A stretch of DNA of 64,000 nt from Oceanihabitans sp. IOP_32 (GTDB taxonomy: Bacteria > Bacteroidota > Bacteroidia > Flavobacteriales > Flavobacteriaceae), in contig NZ_CP040813.1 of assembly GCF_009498295.1 (NCBI RefSeq), forward strand, positions 1,681,001 through 1,745,000, given 5' to 3'. This document shows, one piece after another, positions 8,428 through 17,791 of this stretch. Positions within the stretch are counted from its first letter, which is position 1; each line of letters opens with the position of its first letter. Below the pieces are notes generated by a model. The model was not told where the DNA came from and searched no databases. It saw only the letters and a list, made by a program, of their open reading frames with translations. Position numbers and translations under genes: made by a program.

Positions 8428-9384
8428 ATGAAATCTATATTTTTTTGTTTATGGGTAGCGAGCCTAAGTTTTAATGGATTCGCTCAAGTTGAGATTACAG
8501 AAAATGAACTACAAGGGCATCTTGAGTTTTTAACTTCTGAGCGTAATGCTGGTCGATTTCCTGGTGGACGGTCCAATAGGCGTGTTGTTAGTTATTTAAA
8601 AAAGGACTTAAAAAAAATGGGAGTTTCTGCTTTTGATTTGGGATATATTCAAAAATTTAGAGCGAGGCTTCGAGTAGAAAAGGGGTTGGATAAAAAACCT
8701 ATTGTAAAAACAAGCAATGTGGTTGGCTTTATTGAAGGTAACGATGCTGCTCTTAAAAATGAATTTATTGTTTTGGGTGCGCATTACGATCATTTGGGAC
8801 TAGGTGGGCCATCTTCAAGATCTGATAAAAGAAACACAATTCATTATGGCGCTGATGATAATGCGAGCGGAACAGCAGCTTTATTAGAAATTGCTGAAAA
8901 GTTAATAAGTGAAAAACACCGTTTAAAACGCAGCATTATTTTTATAGCTTTTGGTGCCGAAGAGCAAGGCTTACTGGGAAGTCAGTTTTTTGTTGAAAAT
9001 CCCTTAGTACCTCTGTCTCAAATTAAGCTGATGATTAATATGGATATGGTGGGGCGATTAAACCCCGAAAAACACGTTTATATGGGTGGTGCGGGTACAT
9101 TTCCTGATGTTGTAAATTTGATGCAAAATCTAGGTGAGTCTTTAAATTTAACGCCTATTGTACATGCGGGCGCTGTTGGCGGATCGGATCACGTATCTTT
9201 TTATAAAAAGGGAATCTCGGTGTTAGGGATACATACGGGTGCACATCCTCACTACCACACGCCTGAAGATACTTTAGACTTAATAAATATTGAAGGTCTT
9301 AAACAAGTTAGTGACTATGTTTTTAAAACCGTCATGAGGCTCTCTACAACCCATTACGAGATGGCATTTATTAATCAAGATTAA
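8428..9384 (+). CDS. M28 family zinc aminopeptidase, secreted
   Basis: The 318-residue product carries a signal peptide (ending NGFAQ) and the two-zinc M28 core. Metal ligands and catalytic residues can be read in order: His and Asp in GAHYDHLG, Asp in GADDNASG, the Glu pair in GAEEQGLLGS, Asp in MDMVGR and His near PHYHTPEDT. Members remove N-terminal amino acids from peptides in the periplasm or medium. It is divergently arranged with the S9 prolyl oligopeptidase lipoprotein, so both may work in periplasmic peptide degradation. The length is short for the family, with no PA or PDZ insertion. A bidirectional terminator follows. Confidence 0.92.
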   Translation: MKSIFFCLWVASLSFNGFAQVEITENELQGHLEFLTSERNAGRFPGGRSNRRVVSYLKKDLKKMGVSAFDLGYIQKFRARLRVEKGLDKKPIVKTSNVVGFIEGNDAALKNEFIVLGAHYDHLGLGGPSSRSDKRNTIHYGADDNASGTAALLEIAEKLISEKHRLKRSIIFIAFGAEEQGLLGSQFFVENPLVPLSQIKLMINMDMVGRLNPEKHVYMGGAGTFPDVVNLMQNLGESLNLTPIVHAGAVGGSDHVSFYKKGISVLGIHTGAHPHYHTPEDTLDLINIEGLKQVSDYVFKTVMRLSTTHYEMAFINQD

Positions 9385-9395
9385 ATCAAAAAAAA

Positions 9396-9423
9396 AGCTC
9401 TTGCAATACAACAAGAGCTTTTT
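9396..9423. terminator. Bidirectional terminator between M28 peptidase and asd
   Basis: AAAGCTCTTG pairs perfectly with CAAGAGCTTT around an eight-base loop, flanked by A-runs on the left and T-runs on the right. It serves the convergent genes on both sides. Confidence 0.75.
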
Positions 9424-9443
9424 ATAATTCTAAAAATATAAAT

Positions 9444-10433
9444 TTAAACGAGCTTATTTTTAACTAAATACTCTGCGATTTGTATGGTATTGGTGGCGGC
9501 ACCTTTACGCAGATTATCTGCTACAATCCACAGGTTTAAAGTATTGGCTTGTGTTTCGTCTCTTCTAAGTCGGCCTACAAATACTTCATCCTTATCGTGT
9601 GCATAAATTGGCATAGGATAGGTATTTGTATCGGTATTGTCTTGTAAAACCAGACCTGGAGTGTTATGAATCATTTTACGAACATCAGATAAATCGAAAT
9701 CGTTTTCAAACTGCACGTTTACGGCTTCAGAGTGTCCTCCAGAAGTTGGAATTCTAACGGCGGTGGCGGTTATAGAAAAGCTATTATCGTCAAATATTTT
9801 TTGAGGCTCGCGTGCTAATTTCATTTCCTCTTTAGTGTAACCGTTGTCTAAAAAAACATCGCAATGCGGTAAAGCATTTTTGCCAATAGGGTAAGGGTAG
9901 GCCATTTCGCCATTAATACCAGCTATTTCGTTTTCGAGCTGTTTTATGGCTTTAACCCCTGTTCCAGAGACCGATTGGTAAGTAGAAACTACAATGCGTT
10001 TCATCTTGTATTTTTCGTGAAGCGGTGCCAAAGCCATTACCATTTGTATGGTTGAGCAATTGGGGTTGGCTATAATTTTGTCTTCTTTGCTAAGCACGTG
10101 GGCATTAATTTCTGGAACTACTAATTTAATATTAGGATCCATTCTCCACGCCGAAGAGTTATCTATAACTGTAGTACCAGCTTCTGCAAATTTGGGCGCC
10201 CACTCCAATGAGGTTTCACCACCAGCAGAAAAAATCGCTATTTCGGGTTGAGCTTTAACCGCATCGGCTAAGCCTATTACGGTAAGCTCTTGATCTTTAT
10301 ATTTTAGTGTTTTGCCCACAGAACGCTCTGAAGCTACTAACAATAATTCAGTAATAGGGAAATTACGTTCTGCTAATACTTTTAGCATGACTTCGCCAAC
10401 CATTCCTGTGGCACCTACAATGGCTACTTTCAT
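9444..10433 (-). CDS. asd: Aspartate-semialdehyde dehydrogenase
   Basis: The 329-residue enzyme reduces aspartyl phosphate to aspartate semialdehyde with NADPH, feeding lysine/diaminopimelate, threonine and methionine synthesis. The N-terminal Rossmann motif GATGMVG is at residues 7-13. The active-site cysteine is Cys126 in NPNCST, and the substrate-binding region VRIPTSGGHSE follows. Length and motif order are those of the standard bacterial enzyme. The gene follows mscL on the same strand, but a strong terminator between them argues for separate transcription. Confidence 0.96.
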   Translation of the reverse strand: MKVAIVGATGMVGEVMLKVLAERNFPITELLLVASERSVGKTLKYKDQELTVIGLADAVKAQPEIAIFSAGGETSLEWAPKFAEAGTTVIDNSSAWRMDPNIKLVVPEINAHVLSKEDKIIANPNCSTIQMVMALAPLHEKYKMKRIVVSTYQSVSGTGVKAIKQLENEIAGINGEMAYPYPIGKNALPHCDVFLDNGYTKEEMKLAREPQKIFDDNSFSITATAVRIPTSGGHSEAVNVQFENDFDLSDVRKMIHNTPGLVLQDNTDTNTYPMPIYAHDKDEVFVGRLRRDETQANTLNLWIVADNLRKGAATNTIQIAEYLVKNKLV

Positions 10434-10491
10434 CGGTTTGATTTATTAAAATTAATTGGTAAAATTAGGTAATATTTCTATTATTGATACC

Positions 10492-10529
10492 AAAAAAGGC
10501 CTCAAATTATTGAATTTGAGGCCTTTTTT
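10492..10529 (-). terminator. Intrinsic terminator after mscL
   Basis: AAAAAAGGCCTCAAATT pairs with AATTTGAGGCCTTTTTT around a four-base loop, a 17-bp perfect stem. It lies between the mscL stop codon and the asd start codon, and the minus-strand reading ends in six T. Confidence 0.8.
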
Positions 10530-10564
10530 GCGGATATATTATTAAAAAGCGAATTATTTTAAAT

Positions 10565-10969
10565 TTATTTATTTTTAAGTAAGTCTCTAATCTCTGCTAG
10601 CAAGTCTTCTTGAGAAGGTCCAGCAGGAGCTTCAGGTGCTGGCTCTTCTTTCTTTTTCATTTTATTAACCCCTTTTACGAGCATAAACATTACAAAAGCT
10701 ACAATTATAAAATCGATAACATGGGTTAAAAATGTACCGTATTCTAAAAATACTTCGCCAACCATCTCTCCAGCATCATTTAAGGTGCCGTCTTTTAATT
10801 TTAATTTTAGAGCTTTAAAGTCTGATTCGAAAATTAAGCCCACTAACGGTGAAACTATACCTCCAGTAAAGGCAGTGACTACTTCTTTAAAAGCGGCACC
10901 CATTACAAAACCTACGGCAATGTCTATAAGGTTGCCCTTCATGGCGAACTCTTTAAATTCTTTTAGCAT
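10565..10969 (-). CDS. mscL: Large-conductance mechanosensitive channel MscL
   Basis: The 134-residue protein begins LKEFKEFAMKGN, the amphipathic N-terminal helix of MscL. The pore-lining first membrane helix follows (IDIAVGFVMGAAF, with the glycine-rich constriction), then a second membrane helix (VIDFIIVAFVMFMLVKGV) and a charged C-terminal bundle. The homopentamer opens under membrane tension to release solutes on hypo-osmotic shock. Residue 60 or so onward in the periplasmic loop is standard. The gene is followed by its own terminator and preceded by alr in the same direction, separated by 39 bases. Confidence 0.96.
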   Translation of the reverse strand: MLKEFKEFAMKGNLIDIAVGFVMGAAFKEVVTAFTGGIVSPLVGLIFESDFKALKLKLKDGTLNDAGEMVGEVFLEYGTFLTHVIDFIIVAFVMFMLVKGVNKMKKKEEPAPEAPAGPSQEDLLAEIRDLLKNK

Positions 10970-11008
10970 GATTATTTGTTTTGGTTAATAGATTACTAAT
11001 TTAACAAA

Positions 11009-12115
11009 CTATTTTAAAACAATACGCTTTACACGTTGAGAAATGGCGCTTAAAAGTTCGTAAGAAATAGAGTTTACGGTTTCTGCTAGATTTTCAGAGG
11101 TGTGTTGGGCATCAAAAACAATGGCTTCGTCACCCTCTTCACAATTAATGTTGGTAATGTTTACCATAATCATATCCATACAAACATTGCCTAAAATGGG
11201 AGCTTTTTGGCCGTTAATGGTTACAAAGCCTTTACCCTTACCATATTGTCGACCAATACCATCGGCATGGCCAATGGGAAGTGTTGCCGTTTTTACTGGC
11301 AACTCACTTTTAAATGCACGGTTGTAACCCACGGATTCTCCTTTGTCGATATGGTGTATTTGAGATATAACTGTTTTTAAACTAGCAATAGGTTTTAAAT
11401 TTTTGTTTTCTACAGTAGAATTGCCAAAACCGTATAAACCAATACCGCTTCTAACCATATCGAAATGGGCTTCGGGATAATTTAATATACCAGACGTGTT
11501 ACACATATGCAGCATGGGTTTGTAGCCTACGGCCTTTACGAATTTTTCAGATATGGTTTTAAAGGATTGTATTTGGTTTAAGCTGAATTCTTTTTCGTTT
11601 AAATCTTCACTCGCTGCGAGATGCGAAAAGATAGATTTTGTTTTTACTACAGCCGATTTTTTTAGTTGTGAGGCGATACCATGTATATCATTTACACCAA
11701 ATCCCAATCGGTTTAAGCCGGTATTAAATTTAAGGTGTATGGGGTACTGATGGAGTTTTTCCGCGGAAGCGAAACCTATAAATTCTTTTAAAATTTTACT
11801 GCTATACAAGCTAGGCTCTAAACAATGTGCGACACATGTTTTAAAATTTACGGCTTGAGGATGCAAGACCAAAATAGGTGTTGTAATACCAGCTGCTCTT
11901 AATGCAATGCCTTCATTTACATAGGCTACAGCAAAATAATCGACCTTTAGATCTTGTAAATAATTTGCTATTACACAGGCATCGCTACCGTAAGCAAACG
12001 CTTTAACAACAGCTAGAAACTTAGTGTTAGAATCGAGTTTAGATTTTAAATGCTCGAAGTTATGTTTAAGTGCTTTTAAATCGATTTCAAGGGTGGTTTC
12101 TTGTGCCTTACGCAT
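11009..12115 (-). CDS. alr: Alanine racemase
   Basis: The 368-residue PLP enzyme converts L- to D-alanine for peptidoglycan. The PLP lysine is Lys38 in VVKAFAYG, and the catalytic tyrosine from the C-terminal domain is in SVGYNR. The family usually has AYGHG after the lysine, and here it is AYGSD. The length is normal for a single-domain racemase, without the MurF fusion found in some Bacteroidota. Its start codon overlaps the end of tdk by eight bases on the same strand, so the two are translationally coupled. Confidence 0.94.
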   Translation of the reverse strand: MRKAQETTLEIDLKALKHNFEHLKSKLDSNTKFLAVVKAFAYGSDACVIANYLQDLKVDYFAVAYVNEGIALRAAGITTPILVLHPQAVNFKTCVAHCLEPSLYSSKILKEFIGFASAEKLHQYPIHLKFNTGLNRLGFGVNDIHGIASQLKKSAVVKTKSIFSHLAASEDLNEKEFSLNQIQSFKTISEKFVKAVGYKPMLHMCNTSGILNYPEAHFDMVRSGIGLYGFGNSTVENKNLKPIASLKTVISQIHHIDKGESVGYNRAFKSELPVKTATLPIGHADGIGRQYGKGKGFVTINGQKAPILGNVCMDMIMVNITNINCEEGDEAIVFDAQHTSENLAETVNSISYELLSAISQRVKRIVLK

Positions 12116-12758
12116 TGTTGTTCTGGTTGGTTTTGTTAGGAGGTGATTTAGCGTCTTCGGTGTTTTTATTTCTAGCTTTATCGCGCATCATGGCTTTATA
12201 ATACGCAGCTCTACTTAAGGGCTCGTACTCGTCTACTTCGCCCAGTAATACCAAATTATCATTCTTAGACTTGCGATAACTGTACTGCGCCAAATTGCCT
12301 GTTCGGGTGCAAACAGCGTGTACTTTTGTCACATACTCTGCTGTTGCCATTAAATTAGGCATGGGACCAAAAGGGTTGCCTTTATAATCCATATCTAGTC
12401 CGGCAACAATAACACGAACGCCTTTATTGGCTAAATCGTTACAAACACGTACAATCTCATCGTCGAAAAACTGAGCCTCATCTATACCAACCACATCGCA
12501 ACCATCCGCAAGAATGGGGATATTAGCTGCAGCGGGAACAGGGGTTGAGGGAATCTTGTTGGCATCGTGAGAAACGACTAAATCATCATCATAACGCACA
12601 TCCATAGCAGGTTTAAATATTTCAACTTTTTGTTGTGCGAACTGTGCGCGCTTAAGCCTACGGATAAGTTCTTCGGTTTTTCCAGAGAACATGGAGCCGC
12701 AAATAACTTCAATCCATCCAAATTGTTCTTTATGATTTACAGTGTTTTCAAGAAACAT
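12108..12758 (-). CDS. tdk: Thymidine kinase (type II)
   Basis: The 216-residue protein phosphorylates thymidine in the salvage pathway. It has the P-loop GSMFSGKT at residues 21-28 and the catalytic glutamate motif DEAQFF at residues 93-98. The lasso-loop region follows (AVCTRTGN...YSYRK). A C-terminal tail rich in N, K and P extends beyond the conserved core and overlaps the start of alr. A TAAATTTG box lies about 90 bases upstream on the minus strand (12851-12844) in the divergent region shared with the hypothetical gene at 12893. Confidence 0.95.
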   Translation of the reverse strand: MFLENTVNHKEQFGWIEVICGSMFSGKTEELIRRLKRAQFAQQKVEIFKPAMDVRYDDDLVVSHDANKIPSTPVPAAANIPILADGCDVVGIDEAQFFDDEIVRVCNDLANKGVRVIVAGLDMDYKGNPFGPMPNLMATAEYVTKVHAVCTRTGNLAQYSYRKSKNDNLVLLGEVDEYEPLSRAAYYKAMMRDKARNKNTEDAKSPPNKTNQNNNA

Positions 12759-12892
12759 TTCGTAATTTTAACGTTGAAATTTTTGTTCACACTAATTTGT
12801 TGGTTTAGTATGTAAACTTTTATTTGTTTGTATAAAGGTGATGCAAATTTATTAAAAACAAAAATCTAAATAGTAATAATATAAAAATATAA

Positions 12893-13630
12893 ATGATGAA
12901 GAAGAAGTTAGAGGCAGAGCTCATAAGTATTGCACATAGAATATTGAAGCTAAAGGGAAAAGAAGATGTTTTGAAAATGCATGCAGAGGTTGTCGCACTT
13001 CATGAAAAACTATCGGTGCTTAAATTTGCACAAGATAATTTTGAAGACGATTTACCATCTCTAGGAAACGATTCTTCCTTTTTTGGTATGTTAGACAGTG
13101 CTTTTAATAATAAAGTGAGCGATAATATTGAGGTAGAAGACAAGATATATGTGAATCTTGATGAGGATGAAAACGAACCCATAACAGAACCTTTAATGGA
13201 AACTATTAAAGATATGGTTGCCCAAATGCCACAAGAAAGTTTGCAGGCCGATATGCTTTTTGAAGAAGCGACATCAAACTCAAAACCGGTTAACAAGGAT
13301 TTTGAAACACTTACAGCTGGATTTGAAGAAACACCAGTTTTTGTGCCGGTGTCGAATCTCCACTCTGGCAGTAGAAAATCGTTAAATGACATTCTTAAAA
13401 ATGGCGGTCTTCATGTTGGACTCAACGATAAAATCGCCTTTATCAAGCATTTGTTTAATGGTGAAAGTGAAGATTACGATCGTGTTATATCGCAACTTAA
13501 TACGCTGAATTCGTTTGAAGAATCTAAAGAATTTCTACAGGACTTAGTAAAACCAGATTACAATAATTGGCAAGGTAAAGAGGAATTTGAAGAACGCTTT
13601 ATGCAAATTATCGAGAATAAATTTGTTTAA
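12893..13630 (+). CDS. Conserved-type hypothetical protein, acidic
   Basis: The 245-residue protein has no signal peptide and no membrane segment. The N-terminal 45 residues are helical and charged (KKLEAELISIAHRILKLKG). The middle, about residues 50-150, is acidic and low in complexity, and the C-terminal 80 residues look like a compact helical domain (LNDILKNGGLHVGLNDKIAF, then FNGESEDYDRVISQLN). The layout suggests a cytoplasmic adaptor with a flexible linker, but I do not recognise the family. It is divergent from tdk and upstream of rsmI. Two ATG codons in tandem at 12893 and 12896 make the exact start uncertain by one residue. Confidence 0.75.
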   Translation: MMKKKLEAELISIAHRILKLKGKEDVLKMHAEVVALHEKLSVLKFAQDNFEDDLPSLGNDSSFFGMLDSAFNNKVSDNIEVEDKIYVNLDEDENEPITEPLMETIKDMVAQMPQESLQADMLFEEATSNSKPVNKDFETLTAGFEETPVFVPVSNLHSGSRKSLNDILKNGGLHVGLNDKIAFIKHLFNGESEDYDRVISQLNTLNSFEESKEFLQDLVKPDYNNWQGKEEFEERFMQIIENKFV

Positions 13631-13816
13631 AACAACTGGTTTTTGGCGTAGGGCTATCAGCATAAAAAAATTGCGACTTTAATTTTTGTCAGGTCTTTTT
13701 GTGAATTTTAATGCCAGGCATGCATGGTTTGTTATTCTTTTATCTGTTACGGTTGAAAAAGCAAAGAAATAGCCCTTAAATAAATCAAACTATAACACAG
13801 TAGTAATTATAATTAC

Positions 13817-14491
13817 ATGAGTAAACTCTATATTGTACCTACACCTATTGGAAATTTAAAGGATATCACCTTTCGAGCTATTGATGTATTAAAGGCAGCC
13901 GATTTAATTTTGGCCGAAGACACCCGTACCTCAGGAAAGCTTTTAAAACATTATGAGATCTCCACGCCAATGCAATCACACCACATGCATAACGAGCATA
14001 AAACGACCGATAGTGTGATTCAAAAAATAAAAACAGGCACGGTAGTGGCCCTTATTAGCGATGCGGGTACTCCAGCGATTTCCGACCCGGGGTTTTTACT
14101 TACACGAGCTTGTATTGAAAACCATATTGAAGTAGATTGTTTACCTGGAGCAACAGCTTTTGTACCAGCTTTAGTAAATTCTGGTTTGCCAAACGATAAG
14201 TTTGTTTTCGAAGGCTTTTTACCAGTTAAAAAAGGCCGACAAACACGCTTATTACTTTTAGCCGAAGAGACCAGAACGCTTATTTTTTATGAGAGTCCGC
14301 ATAAATTGGTGAAAACTTTAGGGCAATTTTGTGAGTATTTTGGTGAAGACAGACAAGTTTCGGTCTCTCGAGAACTCACCAAATTATACGAAGAAACTAT
14401 TAGAGGGACAACTAAAGATGTTTTAGAACATTATACTAACAAACCTCCAAAAGGCGAGATTGTAATCGTGGTAAACGGAAAGCAGAAGTAG
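13817..14491 (+). CDS. rsmI: 16S rRNA 2'-O-ribose C1402 methyltransferase RsmI
   Basis: The 224-residue protein has the tetrapyrrole-methylase fold typical of RsmI. The N-terminal YIVPTPIGNLKDIT motif, AEDTRTSGKLL, SDAGTPAISDPG and the LPGATAFVPALVNSGLP segment are all present. It methylates the ribose of C1402 in the ribosomal decoding site using S-adenosylmethionine. It lacks the C-terminal extension of longer enterobacterial homologues. A short hairpin (ATCCCG/CGGGAT, 14499-14514) follows the stop codon without a T-run. The remaining approximately 270 bases to the next gene show nothing recognisable. Confidence 0.95.
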   Translation: MSKLYIVPTPIGNLKDITFRAIDVLKAADLILAEDTRTSGKLLKHYEISTPMQSHHMHNEHKTTDSVIQKIKTGTVVALISDAGTPAISDPGFLLTRACIENHIEVDCLPGATAFVPALVNSGLPNDKFVFEGFLPVKKGRQTRLLLLAEETRTLIFYESPHKLVKTLGQFCEYFGEDRQVSVSRELTKLYEETIRGTTKDVLEHYTNKPPKGEIVIVVNGKQK

Positions 14492-14788
14492 GTAGTTCAT
14501 CCCGATAACGGGATAAGTACTGTTTTAAACACATTGGAGCTTAAGGGATAGCTTTTCAATTTATAGTAAAGAATTTTAGAGATAAATCCCATAAACGACC
14601 ACTTGAATTTTAGACCATTTACTTAACCTTATTGGTGTTTTTTACTTCCTCATGTTAGGCTAAGAGATTCTAATTAGCTGGTTGTGCTTCTTGATCGAGG
14701 ATTACAGCCCGTTTGATAATAGGCTAGCAAGTATTCTGGAAAAACTAAATGTTGGTTTAATTTAAAAAAACAATCAAATTATAGCATT

Positions 14789-15595
14789 ATGACAGACCTT
14801 TTCGGGAAAACAGTTTTAATAACGGGTGGTGCTGCTGGGATTGGTAAAATTATGGCACGATTACTATTAGAGCGTGGTGCCAATGTGGTTATTTGGGATA
14901 TTGATGCGGTAAAAATTGACGAAACTATAACCGAGTTCGCTAAAAAAGGTAACATTTACGGGTATCAAATAGATGTTTCTAATATTCAAAAAATTGAAGA
15001 TACTGCAAAACAAGTAAAAGCCGATGTTGCTAAGGTTGATGTGCTTATAAACAATGCGGGAATTGTTGTTGGCAAGTTTTTTCATGAGCACAGCACCAAG
15101 GATATTACTAAAACTATGACTATAAATGCCGAGGCGCCCATGCACGTAACCAAGGCATTTATTGGCGATATGATAGAGCAGAACTCTGGCCATATTTGTA
15201 ATATAGCGTCTTCTGGAGGGCTTATTTCAAACCCGAAAATGTCGGTTTATGCTGCGAGTAAATGGTCTGTAATTGGATGGTCTGATACCTTACGTATTGA
15301 AATGAATCAATTGCAAAAGAATATAAAAGTAACAACCGTAATGCCCTATTATATTAATACAGGTATGTTTGACGGTGTAAAATCAAAAATACCCATTTTA
15401 GATCCAGAAGCCGCTGCACTCACCATTGTAAGAGCCATTGAGAAAAACCAAAAAATGCTAACTATACTGGGTTATATTTACAGATTGACACGATTAGGAC
15501 AGGCGATTATGCCTGTTAGCGTGTTCGACTGGTTTGCGGGTAAGCTTTTAGGAATTTATAAAACCATGGAACACTTTAAGGGTCACCAAAAATAA
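14789..15595 (+). CDS. Short-chain dehydrogenase/reductase
   Basis: The 268-residue protein is a classical SDR. The cofactor motif TGGAAGIG is at residues 12-19, NNAG at 88-91, and the catalytic set is Ser141/142 with YAASK (Tyr154, Lys158). An acidic residue after the second strand (WDID) favours NAD(H) over NADP(H). The C-terminal 60 residues are hydrophobic and basic, as in membrane-associated SDRs acting on retinol or long-chain alcohols. The aldehyde dehydrogenase gene starts 23 bases downstream, so a two-step oxidation of a lipophilic alcohol to the acid is a reasonable inference. The substrate is not known. Confidence 0.9.
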   Translation: MTDLFGKTVLITGGAAGIGKIMARLLLERGANVVIWDIDAVKIDETITEFAKKGNIYGYQIDVSNIQKIEDTAKQVKADVAKVDVLINNAGIVVGKFFHEHSTKDITKTMTINAEAPMHVTKAFIGDMIEQNSGHICNIASSGGLISNPKMSVYAASKWSVIGWSDTLRIEMNQLQKNIKVTTVMPYYINTGMFDGVKSKIPILDPEAAALTIVRAIEKNQKMLTILGYIYRLTRLGQAIMPVSVFDWFAGKLLGIYKTMEHFKGHQK

Positions 15596-15618
15596 CAATT
15601 TCAAAAGACGATATTTTT

Positions 15619-16995
15619 ATGAACGATACAGCCGAACACATCGTAGATGAACTTATAGAAAATCAAAAAGTATTTTTTGCCACAAATCAAACCAAATCGG
15701 TTAAATTTAGGTTAAAACAGCTTAGAATACTCAAAAACGCCATAGTAAAATATCAAACTAAAATCGAAGAGGCTTTATGGAAAGATTTACATAAATCGCC
15801 AGAAGAAGCCTACTTAACCGAAATTAGTTTAGTGAACAGCGAAATTGATAATCATATAAAACATTTGAAAAACTGGACTAGAATAGCGCGTGTCGCTACA
15901 CCTTTACACGTGTTGCCGTCTTCAAGTAGGGTTGTATATGAGCCTTTAGGGGTTGCTTTAATTGTAGCCCCATGGAATTATCCATTTCAATTACTTATTA
16001 ACCCGCTAGTTGGAGTCATATCTTCGGGCTGCTGTGGCGTTTTAAAACCTTCGCCTAGAGCCCCCAATACGGCCAAAGTTGTAGAGGAGATGATTGCAGA
16101 TAGTTTTGCTCCAGAATATATTAATACCGTACAAGGCGGAAGAGCGACCAATACCATTTTGTTTAATAAGCGTTTTGATGTCATTTTCTTCACTGGAAGC
16201 CCTAAGGTTGGCAAAGTGGTGATGCGGGCTGCTGCCGATCACCTTACACCCCTAATATTAGAGTTGGGCGGAAAAAGTCCTTGTATTGTTGATAAAGATG
16301 CCAATATTGATGTTGCTGCAAAGCGTATTGCTTGGGGTAAGCTCATTAATGCTGGCCAAACCTGTATTGCCCCAGATTATCTATTTGCCCATAAAACTAT
16401 AAAAGCAGAGTTGCTGGACAAAATTGCCCAAAACATCGTAGTGATGTATGGCGAAAATATAAAAGAGAGCCGGTTTTACCCGCGTATTGTAAATGAACAG
16501 GCCATGGATAGATTAGAGGCCTTATTAAAACAAGGGGAAATTCATTCGGGCGGACAAATGGATAGAAAAGAAAAGTTTATTGCGCCTACAATTATTGATA
16601 AGGTCGACCCTGATTTTGCTGTAATGCAAGACGAGATATTTGGACCTATTTTGCCAGTAATGGAGTTTGAGAATCTGGATGAGACTATAAATTACATCAA
16701 TAAAAACGAAAAACCTTTGGCGCTATATTATTTTGGCAAATCTAAGACGGGAAGGCGTGTGTTAGCCCAAACCTCATCTGGTGGGGCTTGTATAAACGAT
16801 ACGCTTATGCATATAATTAATCACGATTTACCTTTTGGGGGTGTGGGAAATAGCGGAATGGGGAAGTATCATGGAAAAGATAGCTTTCTTGCTTTTACCA
16901 ATAGAAAGGCGGTAGTAGTAAGTCCTACTTGGATTGATATACCTCTTAAATACGCACCGTTTAAACACTTTAATATTATAAAAAAATTAATTTAA
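15619..16995 (+). CDS. Aldehyde dehydrogenase, class 3 (fatty aldehyde) type
   Basis: The 458-residue enzyme shows the ALDH core with general base Glu215 in LELGGKSP and nucleophile Cys249 in GQTCIAP. It also has PWNYPFQL and, near the C-terminus, NDTLMHIINHDLPFGGVGNSGMG. The short length and the INDT/LPFGGVG pattern are those of ALDH3-type enzymes that oxidise medium- and long-chain aldehydes. The basic, hydrophobic C-terminal tail (FKHFNIIKKLI) could contact membrane. It forms a pair with the SDR gene 23 bases upstream. It converges on the CIA30 gene with five bases between the stop codons and no clear terminator. Confidence 0.93.
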   Translation: MNDTAEHIVDELIENQKVFFATNQTKSVKFRLKQLRILKNAIVKYQTKIEEALWKDLHKSPEEAYLTEISLVNSEIDNHIKHLKNWTRIARVATPLHVLPSSSRVVYEPLGVALIVAPWNYPFQLLINPLVGVISSGCCGVLKPSPRAPNTAKVVEEMIADSFAPEYINTVQGGRATNTILFNKRFDVIFFTGSPKVGKVVMRAAADHLTPLILELGGKSPCIVDKDANIDVAAKRIAWGKLINAGQTCIAPDYLFAHKTIKAELLDKIAQNIVVMYGENIKESRFYPRIVNEQAMDRLEALLKQGEIHSGGQMDRKEKFIAPTIIDKVDPDFAVMQDEIFGPILPVMEFENLDETINYINKNEKPLALYYFGKSKTGRRVLAQTSSGGACINDTLMHIINHDLPFGGVGNSGMGKYHGKDSFLAFTNRKAVVVSPTWIDIPLKYAPFKHFNIIKKLI

Positions 16996-17000
16996 AAATC

Positions 17001-17543
17001 TTATTCAAATTTTATATAATCAATTTCAATATCAAAAGCCCCGGCTTTACTATCGCTCACAATTAAAGCAATGTTGAAGACTTCAGGTAATACATCAAGC
17101 GGCATATTATCGCCAATAATTTCTGAAATGCGGTAATGTTTAAATTCGGAAATATTAACTTTTAAAACTTCCCAGTCGCCCGATTTTGGTTTAAACGTAA
17201 ATTTATGATAAGGCACGTAATAGCGTTGAGAGGTTTTAAGCGAAAGCCCGAAAGTTCTATCGGTGCTAGAGCTTTTAAAACGTATTGTCATGGTTTTACA
17301 ATTTTTTAAACTGCCTTTTTCGATAAGGGTTCTTATACTTGCAAAACCACCATTGTTCTCTAAAGAGGTTTCGCCTTTAAAAAGAACCGTGTTTTTATTT
17401 TCGGTTATACTGGAGGTTGACAAGCCACCCATAACACCATCGTTAACAATACGCCATGTTTCGGTGTGGTTCTGAGTTCCAAAATTAAAGATAATGCCAG
17501 GAGAAGAGGTGATAAGTGCCATAAGAATGATTAGATTTTTCAT
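17001..17543 (-). CDS. CIA30 family protein
   Basis: I chose the ATG at 17543, which gives a 180-residue protein. The frame stays open upstream to 17633, but the first 30 codons are not needed, and the chosen start opens on a hydrophobic leader (KNLIILMALITSS). The core WRIVNDGVMGG followed by a stretch with serines, then FKGETSLENNGGFASIRT, is diagnostic of the complex I intermediate-associated protein 30 fold, a carbohydrate-binding-like beta sandwich. Bacterial members are mostly of unknown role and not tied to respiratory complex I. No other complex I gene is nearby. Export is likely but the leader is short. Confidence 0.85.
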   Translation of the reverse strand: MKNLIILMALITSSPGIIFNFGTQNHTETWRIVNDGVMGGLSTSSITENKNTVLFKGETSLENNGGFASIRTLIEKGSLKNCKTMTIRFKSSSTDRTFGLSLKTSQRYYVPYHKFTFKPKSGDWEVLKVNISEFKHYRISEIIGDNMPLDVLPEVFNIALIVSDSKAGAFDIEIDYIKFE

Positions 17544-17647
17544 AAGCTTAAAGCTAATACAAAACGATTTAAAACCCAATAGACTTATGAGAATGTTAAC
17601 AGTTTTATAGAGTACACCATAAGAACCAATCATTTCTTTTGCCTTAG

Positions 17648-17679
17648 AGTCTTCAAAGGTTTCAAAAACCTGTGAGACT
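17648..17679. other. Imperfect stem-loop in intergenic DNA
   Basis: AGGTTT pairs with AAACCT around a three-base loop, extended after small internal loops by AGTCT/AGACT. It lies between the HD hydrolase and CIA30 genes, both read leftward. There is no T-run, so it is not a canonical terminator. It may be a 3' stabiliser or a remnant of an intergenic repeat. Confidence 0.35.
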
Positions 17680-17791
17680 TCCCAGCGAAATTATATTTAA
17701 GGTGCTAAAAACAACATGTTTATGTTTTAAAAATCTATACTGTTCTAAGTAAATTTTTAATTGGAAAATATATTAATTTACAAAGTAAGAA

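Noticed and set aside
15987-16242. Minus-strand frames opposite the aldehyde dehydrogenase
   Set aside because: They overlap the conserved ALDH core and look like antisense shadows.
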